Source: Streptomyces lacrimifluminis (lineage in GTDB: Bacteria > Actinomycetota > Actinomycetes > Streptomycetales > Streptomycetaceae). Taken from it: 62,325 bases of DNA. The notes below the pieces were generated by a model. The model saw only the letters and a program-made list of their open reading frames with translations. It made no database searches and was not told the DNA's origin. Positions 23,635 through 31,971 of this stretch are shown in pieces. Positions within the stretch are counted from its first letter, which is position 1; each line of letters starts with the position of its first letter. The stretch is from the NCBI RefSeq assembly GCF_014646095.1, contig NZ_BMMU01000018.1, forward strand, positions 1 through 62,325, read 5' to 3'. The position numbers and the translations under genes are program-made.

Positions 23635-24516
23635 GTGAGCGGAATCTGTCGGGACCGGGTCGTCGTCGTCACCGGAGGGGGGCAGGGCCTCGGGCGCGAG
23701 CACGCCCTCGCGCTGGCGGCGGAGGGGGCCCGGGTCGTGGTCAACGACCTGGGCGAGGCCGCGAAGGCGGTGGCCGAGGAGATCGGGGCGGCCGGTGGCA
23801 CCGCTGTCGCCGACCTGGGCGACGTCAGCGACTGGGGGTACGCGGAACGGTTGATCGGGCGGGCCGTCGACGAGTTCGGCGCGCTGCACGCGCTGGTGAA
23901 CAACGCGGGCGTCAATCGGGACCGGATGCTGGTCTCCATGACCGAGGCGGACTGGGACCTGGTCCTGAAGGTCGACCTCAAGGGGCATGCGGCACCACTG
24001 CGGCACGCTGCCGCGTACTGGCGGGAGCGGAGCAAGCAGGGCCGGCCGGTCGACGCCCGGATCGTCAACACCAGCTCGGGGGCCGGGCTGATGGGCAGTG
24101 TCGGCCAGGGAAACTACGGCGCCGCGAAGGCGGGCATCGCGGCGCTCACCGTGATCGCCGCCGCCGAACTGGCCCGGTACGGCGTCACCGTGAACGCCGT
24201 CGCCCCTTCCGCCCGCACCCCGATGACCGAGGCGGTCGCGGCGTTCGCCGAGAAGATGCGCGCACCGGAGTCCGGCTTCGACGCCCCGCACCCCGGCAAC
24301 GTATCGCCGCTGGTGGTGTGGCTGGCCTCGGCCGAGTCGGGTGACGTCACCGGCCGTGTCTTCGAGGCCGAGGGCGGCACGATCGGCCTCGCCGACGGCT
24401 GGCAGCACGGACCCCAGCGGGTACGCGACCGCCGCTGGACTCCCGACGAGGTCGGCCCCGCGGTACGCGGGCTGCTCACCGAAGCGCCCTCGCCCGCGCC
24501 GGTGTACGGCGCCTGA
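23635..24516 (+). CDS. ipdF: Short-chain dehydrogenase (IpdF-like)
   Basis: This 293-residue Rossmann-fold oxidoreductase has the NAD(P) loop TGGGQGLGREHA (residues 12-23), an acidic VVND after strand 2, NNAGVNRDRML and the catalytic Ser...Tyr-x-x-x-Lys as NTSSGAGLMGS with NYGAAKAG. The C-terminal extension after the SDR core (about 245-293, including WQHGPQRVRDRRWTP) is typical of steroid-island SDRs such as IpdF, which oxidises the ring hydroxyl of a C/D-ring CoA ester. GTG is the start, since the decayed copy keeps the same GTGAGC context. It is the last gene of the operon, followed by a hairpin. Confidence 0.72.
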   Translation: MSGICRDRVVVVTGGGQGLGREHALALAAEGARVVVNDLGEAAKAVAEEIGAAGGTAVADLGDVSDWGYAERLIGRAVDEFGALHALVNNAGVNRDRMLVSMTEADWDLVLKVDLKGHAAPLRHAAAYWRERSKQGRPVDARIVNTSSGAGLMGSVGQGNYGAAKAGIAALTVIAAAELARYGVTVNAVAPSARTPMTEAVAAFAEKMRAPESGFDAPHPGNVSPLVVWLASAESGDVTGRVFEAEGGTIGLADGWQHGPQRVRDRRWTPDEVGPAVRGLLTEAPSPAPVYGA

Positions 24517-24728
24517 GAGCGGCCCGAGGCCTGCGGGTGTGCGGCCCCGCGCTCGGCCACCGGGCCGTCCATCCCGCGTGCGCAGAACTGGTACGCGCGA
24601 AGTATTCGCCCCGGCCGCTCCCGCAACGCCCGGCAGGCCCGAGCCGGCGCCCCGACATGCTAGGCCGCCACTGGCCTGGTGACCCTGTGGACGTTCTCCG
24701 CCCCCGCCACCCCCACACCCCGTCCCAT

Positions 24729-24801
24729 CCCTGGGGGCTGCCGCCCCCAGACCCCCGCTCCTGCCTCAACGGGCCTCGTCCGCAAACGCCGGACGGCCTG
24801 G
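24729..24801. repeat. Streptomyces-type intergenic hairpin repeat (bidirectional terminator)
   Basis: A perfect eight-base stem CTGGGGGC (24731-24738) and GCCCCCAG (24743-24750) with a TGCC loop is followed by ACCCCCGCT. A second part, with CTCAACGGGCCTCGTC, is then followed by CAAACGCCGGACGG. I remember this composite element as scattered through Streptomyces intergenic regions. Here it lies between the SDR and the convergent P450, so it can end both transcripts. The rest of the 358-base gap (24517-24874) shows no gene. Confidence 0.65.
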
Positions 24802-24874
24802 GAACCGCACCACCCAGCCAGGATCACGCAACACCCTGGCGCACCCAACAGCGCGGCCGGAGGCGGCGGTCACA

Positions 24875-26275
24875 TCAGCGGCCGGTACGGATCAGCCCCG
24901 TCAGATAGCGCCACAGGGAGGAGCGCTGCCGGGCCGACGGGTCCGGCAGCTCCGTCTCGGCCGACTGCGTCGCCGGGTCGTACGCCAACCGTCGTTCGGG
25001 CACCGGGGCGAGTTCGTACCGGACGGGCAGCGACCGCAGGCCGCGCATGAACGGCGAGGAACGCCAAGGGAGTTGGTCCACGGGGAGGGCGAGGTCCAGG
25101 TGCGAGAACCGCTCGAACAGCCGGCCCACGCCGACCGACGCGACCGTCGACGCGAGCTCGCGCGCCGGGCACTGACGCGGGCCGGCGCCCCAGGACAGGT
25201 GGGCCCGGGTGCTGACCGTGGTGCTCGGGCAGACGTTCCCGGCGAAGAGCGGGTCGGCGTGGGCCGCGGCGGAGGAGACCCACACCGGGTCGCCCGCCCG
25301 GATCGTGTGGTTGCCCAGCGCCGTGTCCCTGGCCGCGAAGCGGGGCACGAAGTTGACCAGCGGCGGCTTGCGCATGACGACCCGGTTCATGGTCTCCCTG
25401 ACCATCCCGGCGGACAGGCTGGCCCGCACCCCGCCCTCACCCGAGATGACCTCGACCACCGTGTTGGATATGAGGATGCCGACGTGGTCGGAGGTCATGC
25501 CCAGCAGCATGAACAGCTCGCGGGCCAGTTCGTCGAGCGAGAGGCCGGGGTGGGCGGCTATCAGGTACGAAGGGAAGTCGTCCCCGGGCTCGTCCAGTTT
25601 CACCGCCGCCAGTTCGGCCAGGGTCGCGAGCAGCCGCTCCAGGGCGGGCTCCGCGTCCGGGCCCGCGTCCAGTACCCGCCACATGTCCATCAGCGCGTCG
25701 TCGCCCTGTGAACCGGGGAAGCCGAGCAGCCGGCTGGCCACCATCAGCGGCAGGGGCCGGGAGAACTGCGCGGACAGATCCGCCAGGCCCGTGCTGCCGC
25801 CCTGGCCCATCAGGCTGATCAGTTCGTCGGCGTAGTCGGTGACGGCCTTCTTCAGCCGCCTCGCCTGGGGGTGGCCCGGGTCCTGGAAGGGTTTCAGCGC
25901 CACGTCCCACGCGGCCCGCAACGGCGGGTATCCGGGGCCGCCCTGGATCAGCACATGGTTGACCTCCAGGGACGGTCCGAGCGGCCAGTCGGCGGGTACT
26001 CGGCCCTCCGAGCGGGCCCGCCAGTTCTCCAGCCCCTTCGGCCACCCGTCGTCGTCCTGGAGTACCTGGAGCGACTCCTGGTAGCCCAGGACCAGCCAGG
26101 CGGGTACGCCCAGCAGGTCGACCGGTGCGACCGGACCGTGCCGCTGCCGCAACCGTTCGTACACTAGGGCGGGACGCGTCTCGTAGTCCCTGGTCAGCAG
26201 CGGTTCAGGGGTCATCTCCTCCAACCGCGTGTCGTCCACGTCCACGGATCCGCCGTCGCCCCACTGGGATTTCAT
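24875..26275 (-). CDS. CYP157-like cytochrome P450 with no ExxR motif
   Basis: This 466-residue protein has the heme-ligand loop HLSWGAGPRQCPARELA, with Cys near residue 393 and Trp in place of the usual Phe. At the K-helix the expected Glu-x-x-Arg is replaced: the residues before the conserved Pro-Pro read MNRVVMRKPPLVNF. The I-helix segment (LFMLLGMTSDHVGILI) also lacks the usual acid-Thr pair. Members of the CYP157 family are known for a missing ExxR and resemble this protein at LPWRSSPFMRGLRSLPV near the C-terminus. CYP157 genes usually lie in conservons, but none is here. ATG 26275 was chosen for its GGAGGGG ribosome site; a longer frame upstream has none. Confidence 0.75.
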   Translation of the reverse strand: MKSQWGDGGSVDVDDTRLEEMTPEPLLTRDYETRPALVYERLRQRHGPVAPVDLLGVPAWLVLGYQESLQVLQDDDGWPKGLENWRARSEGRVPADWPLGPSLEVNHVLIQGGPGYPPLRAAWDVALKPFQDPGHPQARRLKKAVTDYADELISLMGQGGSTGLADLSAQFSRPLPLMVASRLLGFPGSQGDDALMDMWRVLDAGPDAEPALERLLATLAELAAVKLDEPGDDFPSYLIAAHPGLSLDELARELFMLLGMTSDHVGILISNTVVEVISGEGGVRASLSAGMVRETMNRVVMRKPPLVNFVPRFAARDTALGNHTIRAGDPVWVSSAAAHADPLFAGNVCPSTTVSTRAHLSWGAGPRQCPARELASTVASVGVGRLFERFSHLDLALPVDQLPWRSSPFMRGLRSLPVRYELAPVPERRLAYDPATQSAETELPDPSARQRSSLWRYLTGLIRTGR

Positions 26276-26464
26276 CGTCGCGCCGCCCCTCCAACACGCC
26301 CCGTACCGGCTCACGTTCAGCCGGTAGTTGGAAACGGTGGGGACCCTACCGCAGGGCGTACGGCAGAGTAACAACGGGGGCGCAACCCACAGTTGAGGAC
26401 CTGGTGAAGAAGACGTCCACAGGAAGCACGCGAGGCCTCCACGCGGTCTCCACGCGAGCGGGGG

Positions 26465-27571
26465 TCAGGCCGCCGTGTATCCGAGTTGGCGCCTCATGTA
26501 CGGGGTCATGAGCGTCCTGGCCTTGGCCAGGGTGGCGGTACGGCCACCGAGGACCGCGGTCTCACCGCCGGGCACGGGCACCATGGTCACGCCGTCGGAG
26601 GGGCCGAAAGGCACGACGAGCGGAGTGCGGTGGACGGGACGGTAGAAGCGCGGCTGCCTGCGGTGCTTGCCCGAACCCTGAAGGTACGAGCGGATGTTGT
26701 GGAAGGCGAGGTCGGCCTGGGCGAGCGCGACGGGGGTGATCTTGAGTTCGCTGACGTCGTTCACATCGCCGACCGCGAACACGTCCGGCCATCCCTCGAC
26801 CCGCAGCGTCCGGTCGACCTTCACATGCCCGGAGGCGTTCAGCCAGTCGCTGTGCCCGGCCATGCGCAGCCAGAACGTGTTGGGGGTGGTCCCCGTGGCC
26901 CAGAAGGAGCGGTCGGCGTCGATGAGGTTGCCGTGGGCGTCGCGATAGGTGCCGAAGTCGTTGCCGGGCGACATGAAGGCGTCGAGCCGGACTTCCACGT
27001 CGTGGGCCTCCAGCCAGGCGCGGGCCCTGTTCCCGGCCCGCTCGCTGCCGGTGGCATGGAGCAGTGCCGACCCGGAGTGGGCGAGGGTGACCCGGGCGTC
27101 CGGCCGGGCCAGACGGATCTCGGCGCTGAGTTCGACGCCGGAGGGCCCGCCGCCGACGACGAGGACATGGTCCGCGGCGGCGATGTTCCGCTGGTGCCCG
27201 GCGAACGCCTGGGCGGCCTCCTCGACGGTGGTGCCGGTGAAGCGGGCCGGTTCCGGATAGTCGGCGCCGGTGGCGATCACCACCACGTCGTACGGGAGAC
27301 TCTCGCCCGTGGCCAGCACCACCTGCCGCTCGGCGGTGTCGATGCGCACCGCCTTGCCGACAGCCACTCGGCCCTTGCTCAGCAGCCGGTCGTACGGGAT
27401 GAACGGCGTGGTCGTCCATGCCGGGTGCACACCGGCACGCAGGGAGGCTATCCGGTGGAAGAAGACCTCCTTGCGGTCCACCAGCGTGACGTTCGCCGTC
27501 TCGTCCAGTCGTTTCGCCAGCCGCACGCCGGCATAGCCGCCGCCTATCACCACTACGTCGCCGTCACGCAC
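26465..27571 (-). CDS. NDH-2/FSP1-like NAD(P)H-quinone oxidoreductase
   Basis: This 368-residue flavoprotein has two Rossmann motifs: VVVIGGGYAGVRLAKRL for FAD at residues 6-22 and VLVVGGGPSGVELSAEIR for NAD(P)H near 148-165. It also has the FAD-closing motif VFAVGDVNDVSE. The pattern is that of single-subunit NADH dehydrogenases and AIF/FSP1-type quinone reductases. The GTG at 27571 is preceded by AGGAGA at 6-7 bases. The gene is monocistronic, with a 302-base gap upstream that contains an inverted repeat. No C-terminal membrane helix is obvious, so peripheral membrane binding is likely. Confidence 0.78.
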   Translation of the reverse strand: MRDGDVVVIGGGYAGVRLAKRLDETANVTLVDRKEVFFHRIASLRAGVHPAWTTTPFIPYDRLLSKGRVAVGKAVRIDTAERQVVLATGESLPYDVVVIATGADYPEPARFTGTTVEEAAQAFAGHQRNIAAADHVLVVGGGPSGVELSAEIRLARPDARVTLAHSGSALLHATGSERAGNRARAWLEAHDVEVRLDAFMSPGNDFGTYRDAHGNLIDADRSFWATGTTPNTFWLRMAGHSDWLNASGHVKVDRTLRVEGWPDVFAVGDVNDVSELKITPVALAQADLAFHNIRSYLQGSGKHRRQPRFYRPVHRTPLVVPFGPSDGVTMVPVPGGETAVLGGRTATLAKARTLMTPYMRRQLGYTAA

Positions 27572-27687
27572 ACCGAGTCTCCTGTGCCTGTGGGGGGAGC
27601 GAGCACCGGGGCGTGTGGGCGCCGTCGGCCACTCGACTGCCGTCGAGCCTAGCGCTTGAAACTTAAAGAGCTGAAGAACTTCGGTGT

Positions 27688-27702
27688 GCATTCTGTGAAT
27701 GC
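27688..27702. promoter_or_regulatory. GCATTC-TGT-GAATGC inverted repeat
   Basis: A perfect six-base dyad with a three-base spacer lies in the AT-richest part of the gap between the flavoprotein (start 27571) and the acetyltransferase (start 27874). It is placed as an operator for either promoter. I recognise no known regulator motif in it. Nothing else in 27572-27873 can be supported. Confidence 0.35.
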
Positions 27703-27873
27703 GACCGCACGGATCCCCACTCCGGCGGCCGATCCGCGCCGCAGGCGGCGTCCGCCACGCGCAGAGGCCCGTCTCGGCCGGGTACAGGTCAGCGTCACCC
27801 CGTGATTCGGCGAACGTATGGTGCTCCCGTGAAAGTACTGCTGTCATCCCGGTGAGAAGAAAGGTTCAACCAG

Positions 27874-28473
27874 GTGAGTTCCAGGATCCAACCGACCGCC
27901 CAGGTCGACGAAACGGCCACGATCGGCGACGGGACCACGGTCTGGGATCTGGCCCAGATACGGGAGGACGCCCGGCTGGGCAGCGGGTGCATCGTGGGCC
28001 GGGGAGCGTATGTCGGCCCGGGAGTGCGGATCGGCGACAACGTGAAGCTCCAGAACTACGCCCTGGTCTACGAGCCCGCGGTGCTCGGCGACGGGGTGTT
28101 CGTCGGTCCGGCGGCGGTATTCACCAACGACCACTTCCCGCGCTCGGTGGACCCGGAGGGCCGGCTCAAGCGCGGTGACGACTGGGAGGCAGTGGCGGTG
28201 GTCGTCGATGAGGGCGCGTCCGTGGGGGCCCGTTCGGTGTGCGTGGCGCCGGTACGCATCGGCCGCTGGGCGCTCGTCGCCGCGGGCGCCGTGGTGACCC
28301 GGGACGTGCCGGACTTCGCGCTCGTGGCCGGCGTTCCGGCCCGCCGGATCGGCTGGGTCGGCCGGGCCGGCGTACGACTTACCGAGCGGGAAGGCGAGTC
28401 GGGCGTGTGGGAGTGCCCCGAGACGGGCGCGCTGTTCGAGGAGAAGAACGGCGAACTGGTCGAGCACGCGTAA
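27874..28473 (+). CDS. Left-handed beta-helix N-acetyltransferase (WlbB/WbpD-like)
   Basis: This 199-residue protein is made of hexapeptide repeats (for example VDETATIGDGTTVWDLAQIREDA and LGSGCIVGRGAYVGPGVRIGD), with the NYALVYEPAVLGDGVFVGP and FTNDHFPR segments. These are characteristic of the trimeric acetyltransferases that N-acetylate 3-amino sugars such as UDP-GlcNAc3NA. The C-terminus has a short CPETGALFEE tail seen in this subgroup. The GTG at 27874 is the first codon compatible with the fold. It is the first gene of the surface-glycan region and supplies the acetylation step of the diacetamido-uronic acid pathway. Confidence 0.78.
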   Translation: MSSRIQPTAQVDETATIGDGTTVWDLAQIREDARLGSGCIVGRGAYVGPGVRIGDNVKLQNYALVYEPAVLGDGVFVGPAAVFTNDHFPRSVDPEGRLKRGDDWEAVAVVVDEGASVGARSVCVAPVRIGRWALVAAGAVVTRDVPDFALVAGVPARRIGWVGRAGVRLTEREGESGVWECPETGALFEEKNGELVEHA

Positions 28474-28624
28474 CTTCCGCGTCCCACAAAACGCAAATCT
28501 TCGAACATCTACAGGCATAACATGTGTGCGAACTACGCAGATCAAGCACAATGAGCACACTAACCAGTGCCCAGGGGGGTTACCGGGTGGATACGCCTGT
28601 GCCAAGAGCGAGGAGCGACAACCG

Positions 28625-28687
28625 CTTCGACGCCTCATGGCTGATCTCTGACGCCTGACGTCCGATCTGCGACGTCTGATGTCCGAT
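28625..28687. repeat. Three tandem 21-bp direct repeats upstream of the glycan operon
   Basis: Units 28625-28645, 28646-28666 and 28667-28687 align end to end. The second and third share 17 of 21 bases, the first and second 15 of 21, around a GACGcCTgA..GTCCGAT core. A partial fourth unit follows. A 21-base period places the cores on one face of the helix, as for co-operative protein binding. The repeats lie 89-151 bases before the ATG of the next gene, within a 302-base gap (28474-28775) that is otherwise without a recognisable element. Confidence 0.5.
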
Positions 28688-28775
28688 GTTTGATTGCGCC
28701 GCGTACTGATCCGTGCCGCGGCGATCACCAGTCTGTTCACCACAGGACCCACAGGGGGGTTGGTGTGCCCAAAAC

Positions 28776-29942
28776 ATGACCACCACACGTCTGACAGCGC
28801 TCGGTCGTGAGGAACCACCGCTGCTCGCGCTCGCCCAACGCCTCCTCGCGGTCGCCGAGTCCGGACTGCCGTCGATGCTGCTCCCTGGCGGTGAGGCCTT
28901 CGTCTTCACCATGGCCGGGCGCGAAACCCCCGGCGGTTCCTGGGCCCTGGAGCGCCGCGGGACCAGCACCCGGTACGCGGCCATCACCGCACTGGGCGCC
29001 CAGTACCTCCCCGAGGACCGCCAGCGCGCGGTGCTCGGCGGACACACGGCCCAGGAGTTCACGGGTCTGCTGGTCCAGTCACTGCCCACGGTGACCAACC
29101 TCGGTGACGCGGCGCTGATCGCGTGGGCAGCCGCCGAGACCGACCACCCCAAGCTGTCCGACGCCCTCGCGCAGGTCGACGCCCTGGACGACGAGGGCCG
29201 GCCGCAGTACACCGTCGAGGCGGCGTGGGTGCTGTCCGCCCTCGCGGCGGCTCGCCACACGGTCGACGTGGAGAGACGTTTCAGCGCAGCTCGCGACCGC
29301 CTTCTGCGGGCCCGGATCGGGAACAGCCCGCTGTTCCCGCACGCCACCGGGCCCGGCCTGGTGCCCTGGTACCGGTCGCACGTGAGCTGCTTCGCCGACC
29401 AGACGTATCCGCTCCAGGCCCTGGCCCGCGCACACGCCAGTGGCGACAGCGGCGGTGAGCCGGAGGCGCTGGCCGCCTCCGAGGCGTGCGCGGCGCGCAT
29501 CTGTGAGCTGCAGGGCGACGGCGGGCAGTGGTGGTGGCACTACGACGCGCGCACCGGCGGTGTCGTGGAGGGCTACCCGGTCTACAGCGTCCACCAGCAC
29601 GCGATGGCGCCGACCGCCCTGTTCGATCTGACCGACGCGGGCGGCAGCGACTTCGGCGCGTCGATCCGCAAGGGGCTGCGCTGGATGACGGACGTACCCG
29701 AACTGGCCGCCGGGAACGAGGAGTCGATGATCCTCGACGAGCTCGGCGTCACCTGGCGCAAGGTCTACCGGGGCGACCCGAAGAAGGCGGTACGAGCCGC
29801 CCGAGGACTCGGCAGCCGAGTCGCTCCGAACCTCCGGCTGAAGTCCCTGGACCGGGTGTACCGCCCGGTTTCCGTGGACCGCGAATGCCGGCCGTACGAA
29901 TTCGGCTGGATGCTGCACGCCTGGCTGGGGGGACGAATATGA
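28776..29942 (+). CDS. Alpha/alpha-toroid (prenyltransferase/cyclase-fold-like) protein of the glycan cluster
   Basis: This protein of about 388 residues is soluble, with no signal peptide or membrane segment. It has regularly spaced helices with Trp/Gly-rich turns (GDAALIAWAAAE, AAWVLSALAAAR, LQGDGGQWWWHYD, YPVYSVHQHAMAPTAL) that recall the alpha/alpha-toroid of prenyltransferases, cyclases and some polysaccharide lyases. I do not recognise a catalytic motif, so the activity is unknown. It overlaps the WecG-like gene by four bases (ATGA) and is thus part of the glycan operon. Start ATG 28776 was chosen over a GTG at 28713; AGGGGGG lies upstream with long spacing, so the start is uncertain. 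Confidence 0.55.
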   Translation: MTTTRLTALGREEPPLLALAQRLLAVAESGLPSMLLPGGEAFVFTMAGRETPGGSWALERRGTSTRYAAITALGAQYLPEDRQRAVLGGHTAQEFTGLLVQSLPTVTNLGDAALIAWAAAETDHPKLSDALAQVDALDDEGRPQYTVEAAWVLSALAAARHTVDVERRFSAARDRLLRARIGNSPLFPHATGPGLVPWYRSHVSCFADQTYPLQALARAHASGDSGGEPEALAASEACAARICELQGDGGQWWWHYDARTGGVVEGYPVYSVHQHAMAPTALFDLTDAGGSDFGASIRKGLRWMTDVPELAAGNEESMILDELGVTWRKVYRGDPKKAVRAARGLGSRVAPNLRLKSLDRVYRPVSVDRECRPYEFGWMLHAWLGGRI

Positions 29943-30709
29943 GCGAGCGCCGGACCCTGTTCGGGGTCGAGATCGACCCACTGACCATGGACGAGACCGT
30001 ACAACGCTGCCTCGAAGCGGTCCATGAGGACAGACAGTTGGAGATCGGGGTGGTCAACGCCGCGAAGCTGGTGAACATGCGGCGCGACCAGCGCCTCGCC
30101 GACGCCGTGTCCGGCTGTGATCTCGTCGTCGCCGACGGACAGGCCGTGGTCTGGGCCGGCCGGGTGCTGCGCGCCCCGCTGCCGGAACGGGTGGCCGGTA
30201 TCGACCTGTTCATGCGGCTGCTGGCCGAGGCCGAGACGGCGGGCATGTCCGTGTACTTCCTCGGCGCCAAGGAGGAGGTGCTGGAGGAGATGCTGCGCCG
30301 GGTGGCCGACCGCTTCCCCGGCCTGAAGGTGGCCGGCAGCCGCAACGGCTACTTCGACGACTCCCAGCAGGAGGCCATCGCCGGTGCGATCGCCGACAGC
30401 GGCGCCCAGATGCTGTTCCTCGGCATGACCTCGCCGAAGAAGGAGATCTTCACCGCCGCCTACGGCGAACGCACCGGCGCCCGCGTCGTGCACGGTGTCG
30501 GCGGCTCCTTCGACATCCTGGCCGGGATCACCAGGCGGGCCCCCGAGGTCTGGCAGCGGTGGGGAGTCGAGTGGCTCTACCGCGCACTGCAGGAACCGCG
30601 CCGCCTCGGCCGGCGCTACCTCACCACCAATGCCGCCTTCGTCCTCATGACGGCCCGGGAACTCATCCGGCTCACCCCGTCACCCGCCTCCGCGAACAGG
30701 AGCAACTGA
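29939..30709 (+). CDS. WecG/TagA/CpsF family glycosyltransferase
   Basis: This 256-residue cytoplasmic enzyme of GT26 type has VVNAAKLVNMRRDQRLADAV (about 38-57), VVADGQAVVWAGRVL with the conserved Asp, GSRNGYFDD, FLGMTSPKKEIF and VGGSFDILAGITRRAPE. In enterobacteria WecG transfers ManNAcA to undecaprenyl-PP-GlcNAc. The wecC- and wecB-like genes directly downstream would make exactly that donor. It overlaps its neighbours by four bases and one base, so the three are co-translated. Confidence 0.9.
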   Translation: MSERRTLFGVEIDPLTMDETVQRCLEAVHEDRQLEIGVVNAAKLVNMRRDQRLADAVSGCDLVVADGQAVVWAGRVLRAPLPERVAGIDLFMRLLAEAETAGMSVYFLGAKEEVLEEMLRRVADRFPGLKVAGSRNGYFDDSQQEAIAGAIADSGAQMLFLGMTSPKKEIFTAAYGERTGARVVHGVGGSFDILAGITRRAPEVWQRWGVEWLYRALQEPRRLGRRYLTTNAAFVLMTARELIRLTPSPASANRSN

Positions 30710-31968
30710 TGCGCGTCGTCGTGGTCGGACAGGGATACGTCGGCCTGCCGCTGGCCATCCGCGCCGCCGAGGTCGGACACGAGGTGATCGGCTACGACGT
30801 CGACTCCCGTCGGATCAAGACCCTCGCGGCCGGTGAGTCCTTCGTCGAGGACGTCTCCTCGGAGCGGATCCGCGCGGCACTGGACAACGGCTCGTACCGC
30901 CCGAGCGAGTCGGCCCGTGACTGCGGCGGCTTCGACATCGCCGTGGTGACCGTCCCGACTCCGCTGCACGAGGGCACCCCCGACCTCCGTTACATCAAGG
31001 AGTCGGCGGTCACCCTCGCCCGGTACCTGCGCCCCGGTGCCACCGTCGTCCTGGAGTCGACGACCTATCCCGGCACCACCCAGGAGCTGTTCGCACCGAT
31101 CCTGGAGGACGGCTCGGGCCTGACCGCCGGCAGCGACTTCCACCTCGGATACAGCCCGGAGCGGATCGACCCCGGAAACGCCGTCTGGGGCTTCAAGGAG
31201 ACCCCGAAGGTCGTGGCCGGGGTCAACGAGGCCTCGCTCAAGGCCGTTCAGGACTTCTACGCGCAGCTCGTCGACACCACCGTGCCGGTGAGCTCGCCCA
31301 AGGAGGCCGAGCTCGCCAAGCTGCTGGAGAACACCTTCCGGCATGTGAACATCGCGCTGGTCAACGAGATCGCGATGTTCGCCCACCACCTGGACATCGA
31401 CGTGTGGCAGGCCATCGACGCGGCCTCCACCAAGCCCTTCGGCTTCATGAAGTTCACGCCCGGACCGGGCGTCGGCGGCCACTGCCTGCCGATCGACCCC
31501 TCGTACCTGTCCTGGCGGGTGCAGCGCGAACTCGGCCAGAGCTTCCGCTTCGTGGAGCTGGCCAACGACATCAACAACCACATGCCCGAGTACGTGGCGC
31601 GCCGCATCAGCGACCTGTTCAACGAGAGACGCCGTTCCGTGAACGGCTCGCGCATCCTGCTGCTCGGACTGGCGTACAAGAAGAACACCAGCGACGCCCG
31701 CGAGTCGCCCGCCCTGCGCATCTCCCAACTCCTCCTGGACATGGGGGCACAGGTCAGGGCGGCGGACCCGCACGTGGTCGAAAGCCTGCCGGTGGACAGC
31801 CGGCTGGTACGGGTCGAACCGACCCCCGAGGAGCTGTCGGCCGCCGATGTGGTGGTCCTGCTCACCGACCACGACAGCTTCGACTACGAACTCGTGGCCG
31901 AACACGCCCCCTTCGTCCTCGACTGCCGCCGGCGGCTGTCGGCGGGACCCACCATCGAGGTGCTCTGA
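30709..31968 (+). CDS. Nucleotide-sugar dehydrogenase (UDP-ManNAc/UDP-GlcNAc 6-dehydrogenase type)
   Basis: This 419-residue NAD enzyme oxidises C6 of a UDP-hexosamine to the uronic acid in two steps. It has the NAD loop VVVGQGYVGLPLAIRAAEVGH (starting at residue 3), TVPTPLHEGTPDL, ESTTYPGTTQE, YSPERIDPGN, the central KLLENTFRHVNIALVNE helix, the catalytic-Cys motif GVGGHCLPIDP (about 259-269) and a C-terminal UDP-binding domain with YKKNTSDARESP. These features belong to the WecC/WbpA/TviB group rather than to simple UDP-glucose dehydrogenases. It overlaps the WecG-like stop by one base (TGATG). Confidence 0.88.
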   Translation: MRVVVVGQGYVGLPLAIRAAEVGHEVIGYDVDSRRIKTLAAGESFVEDVSSERIRAALDNGSYRPSESARDCGGFDIAVVTVPTPLHEGTPDLRYIKESAVTLARYLRPGATVVLESTTYPGTTQELFAPILEDGSGLTAGSDFHLGYSPERIDPGNAVWGFKETPKVVAGVNEASLKAVQDFYAQLVDTTVPVSSPKEAELAKLLENTFRHVNIALVNEIAMFAHHLDIDVWQAIDAASTKPFGFMKFTPGPGVGGHCLPIDPSYLSWRVQRELGQSFRFVELANDINNHMPEYVARRISDLFNERRRSVNGSRILLLGLAYKKNTSDARESPALRISQLLLDMGAQVRAADPHVVESLPVDSRLVRVEPTPEELSAADVVVLLTDHDSFDYELVAEHAPFVLDCRRRLSAGPTIEVL

Positions 31969-31971
31969 ACC

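Noticed and set aside
24537..24908. Possible small plus-strand gene after the SDR
   Set aside because: It crosses the hairpin repeat, is Pro/Arg/His-rich and has no ribosome site.
28625..28687. CRISPR-like array
   Set aside because: The units are contiguous 21-mers without spacers, degenerate, and not accompanied by cas genes.
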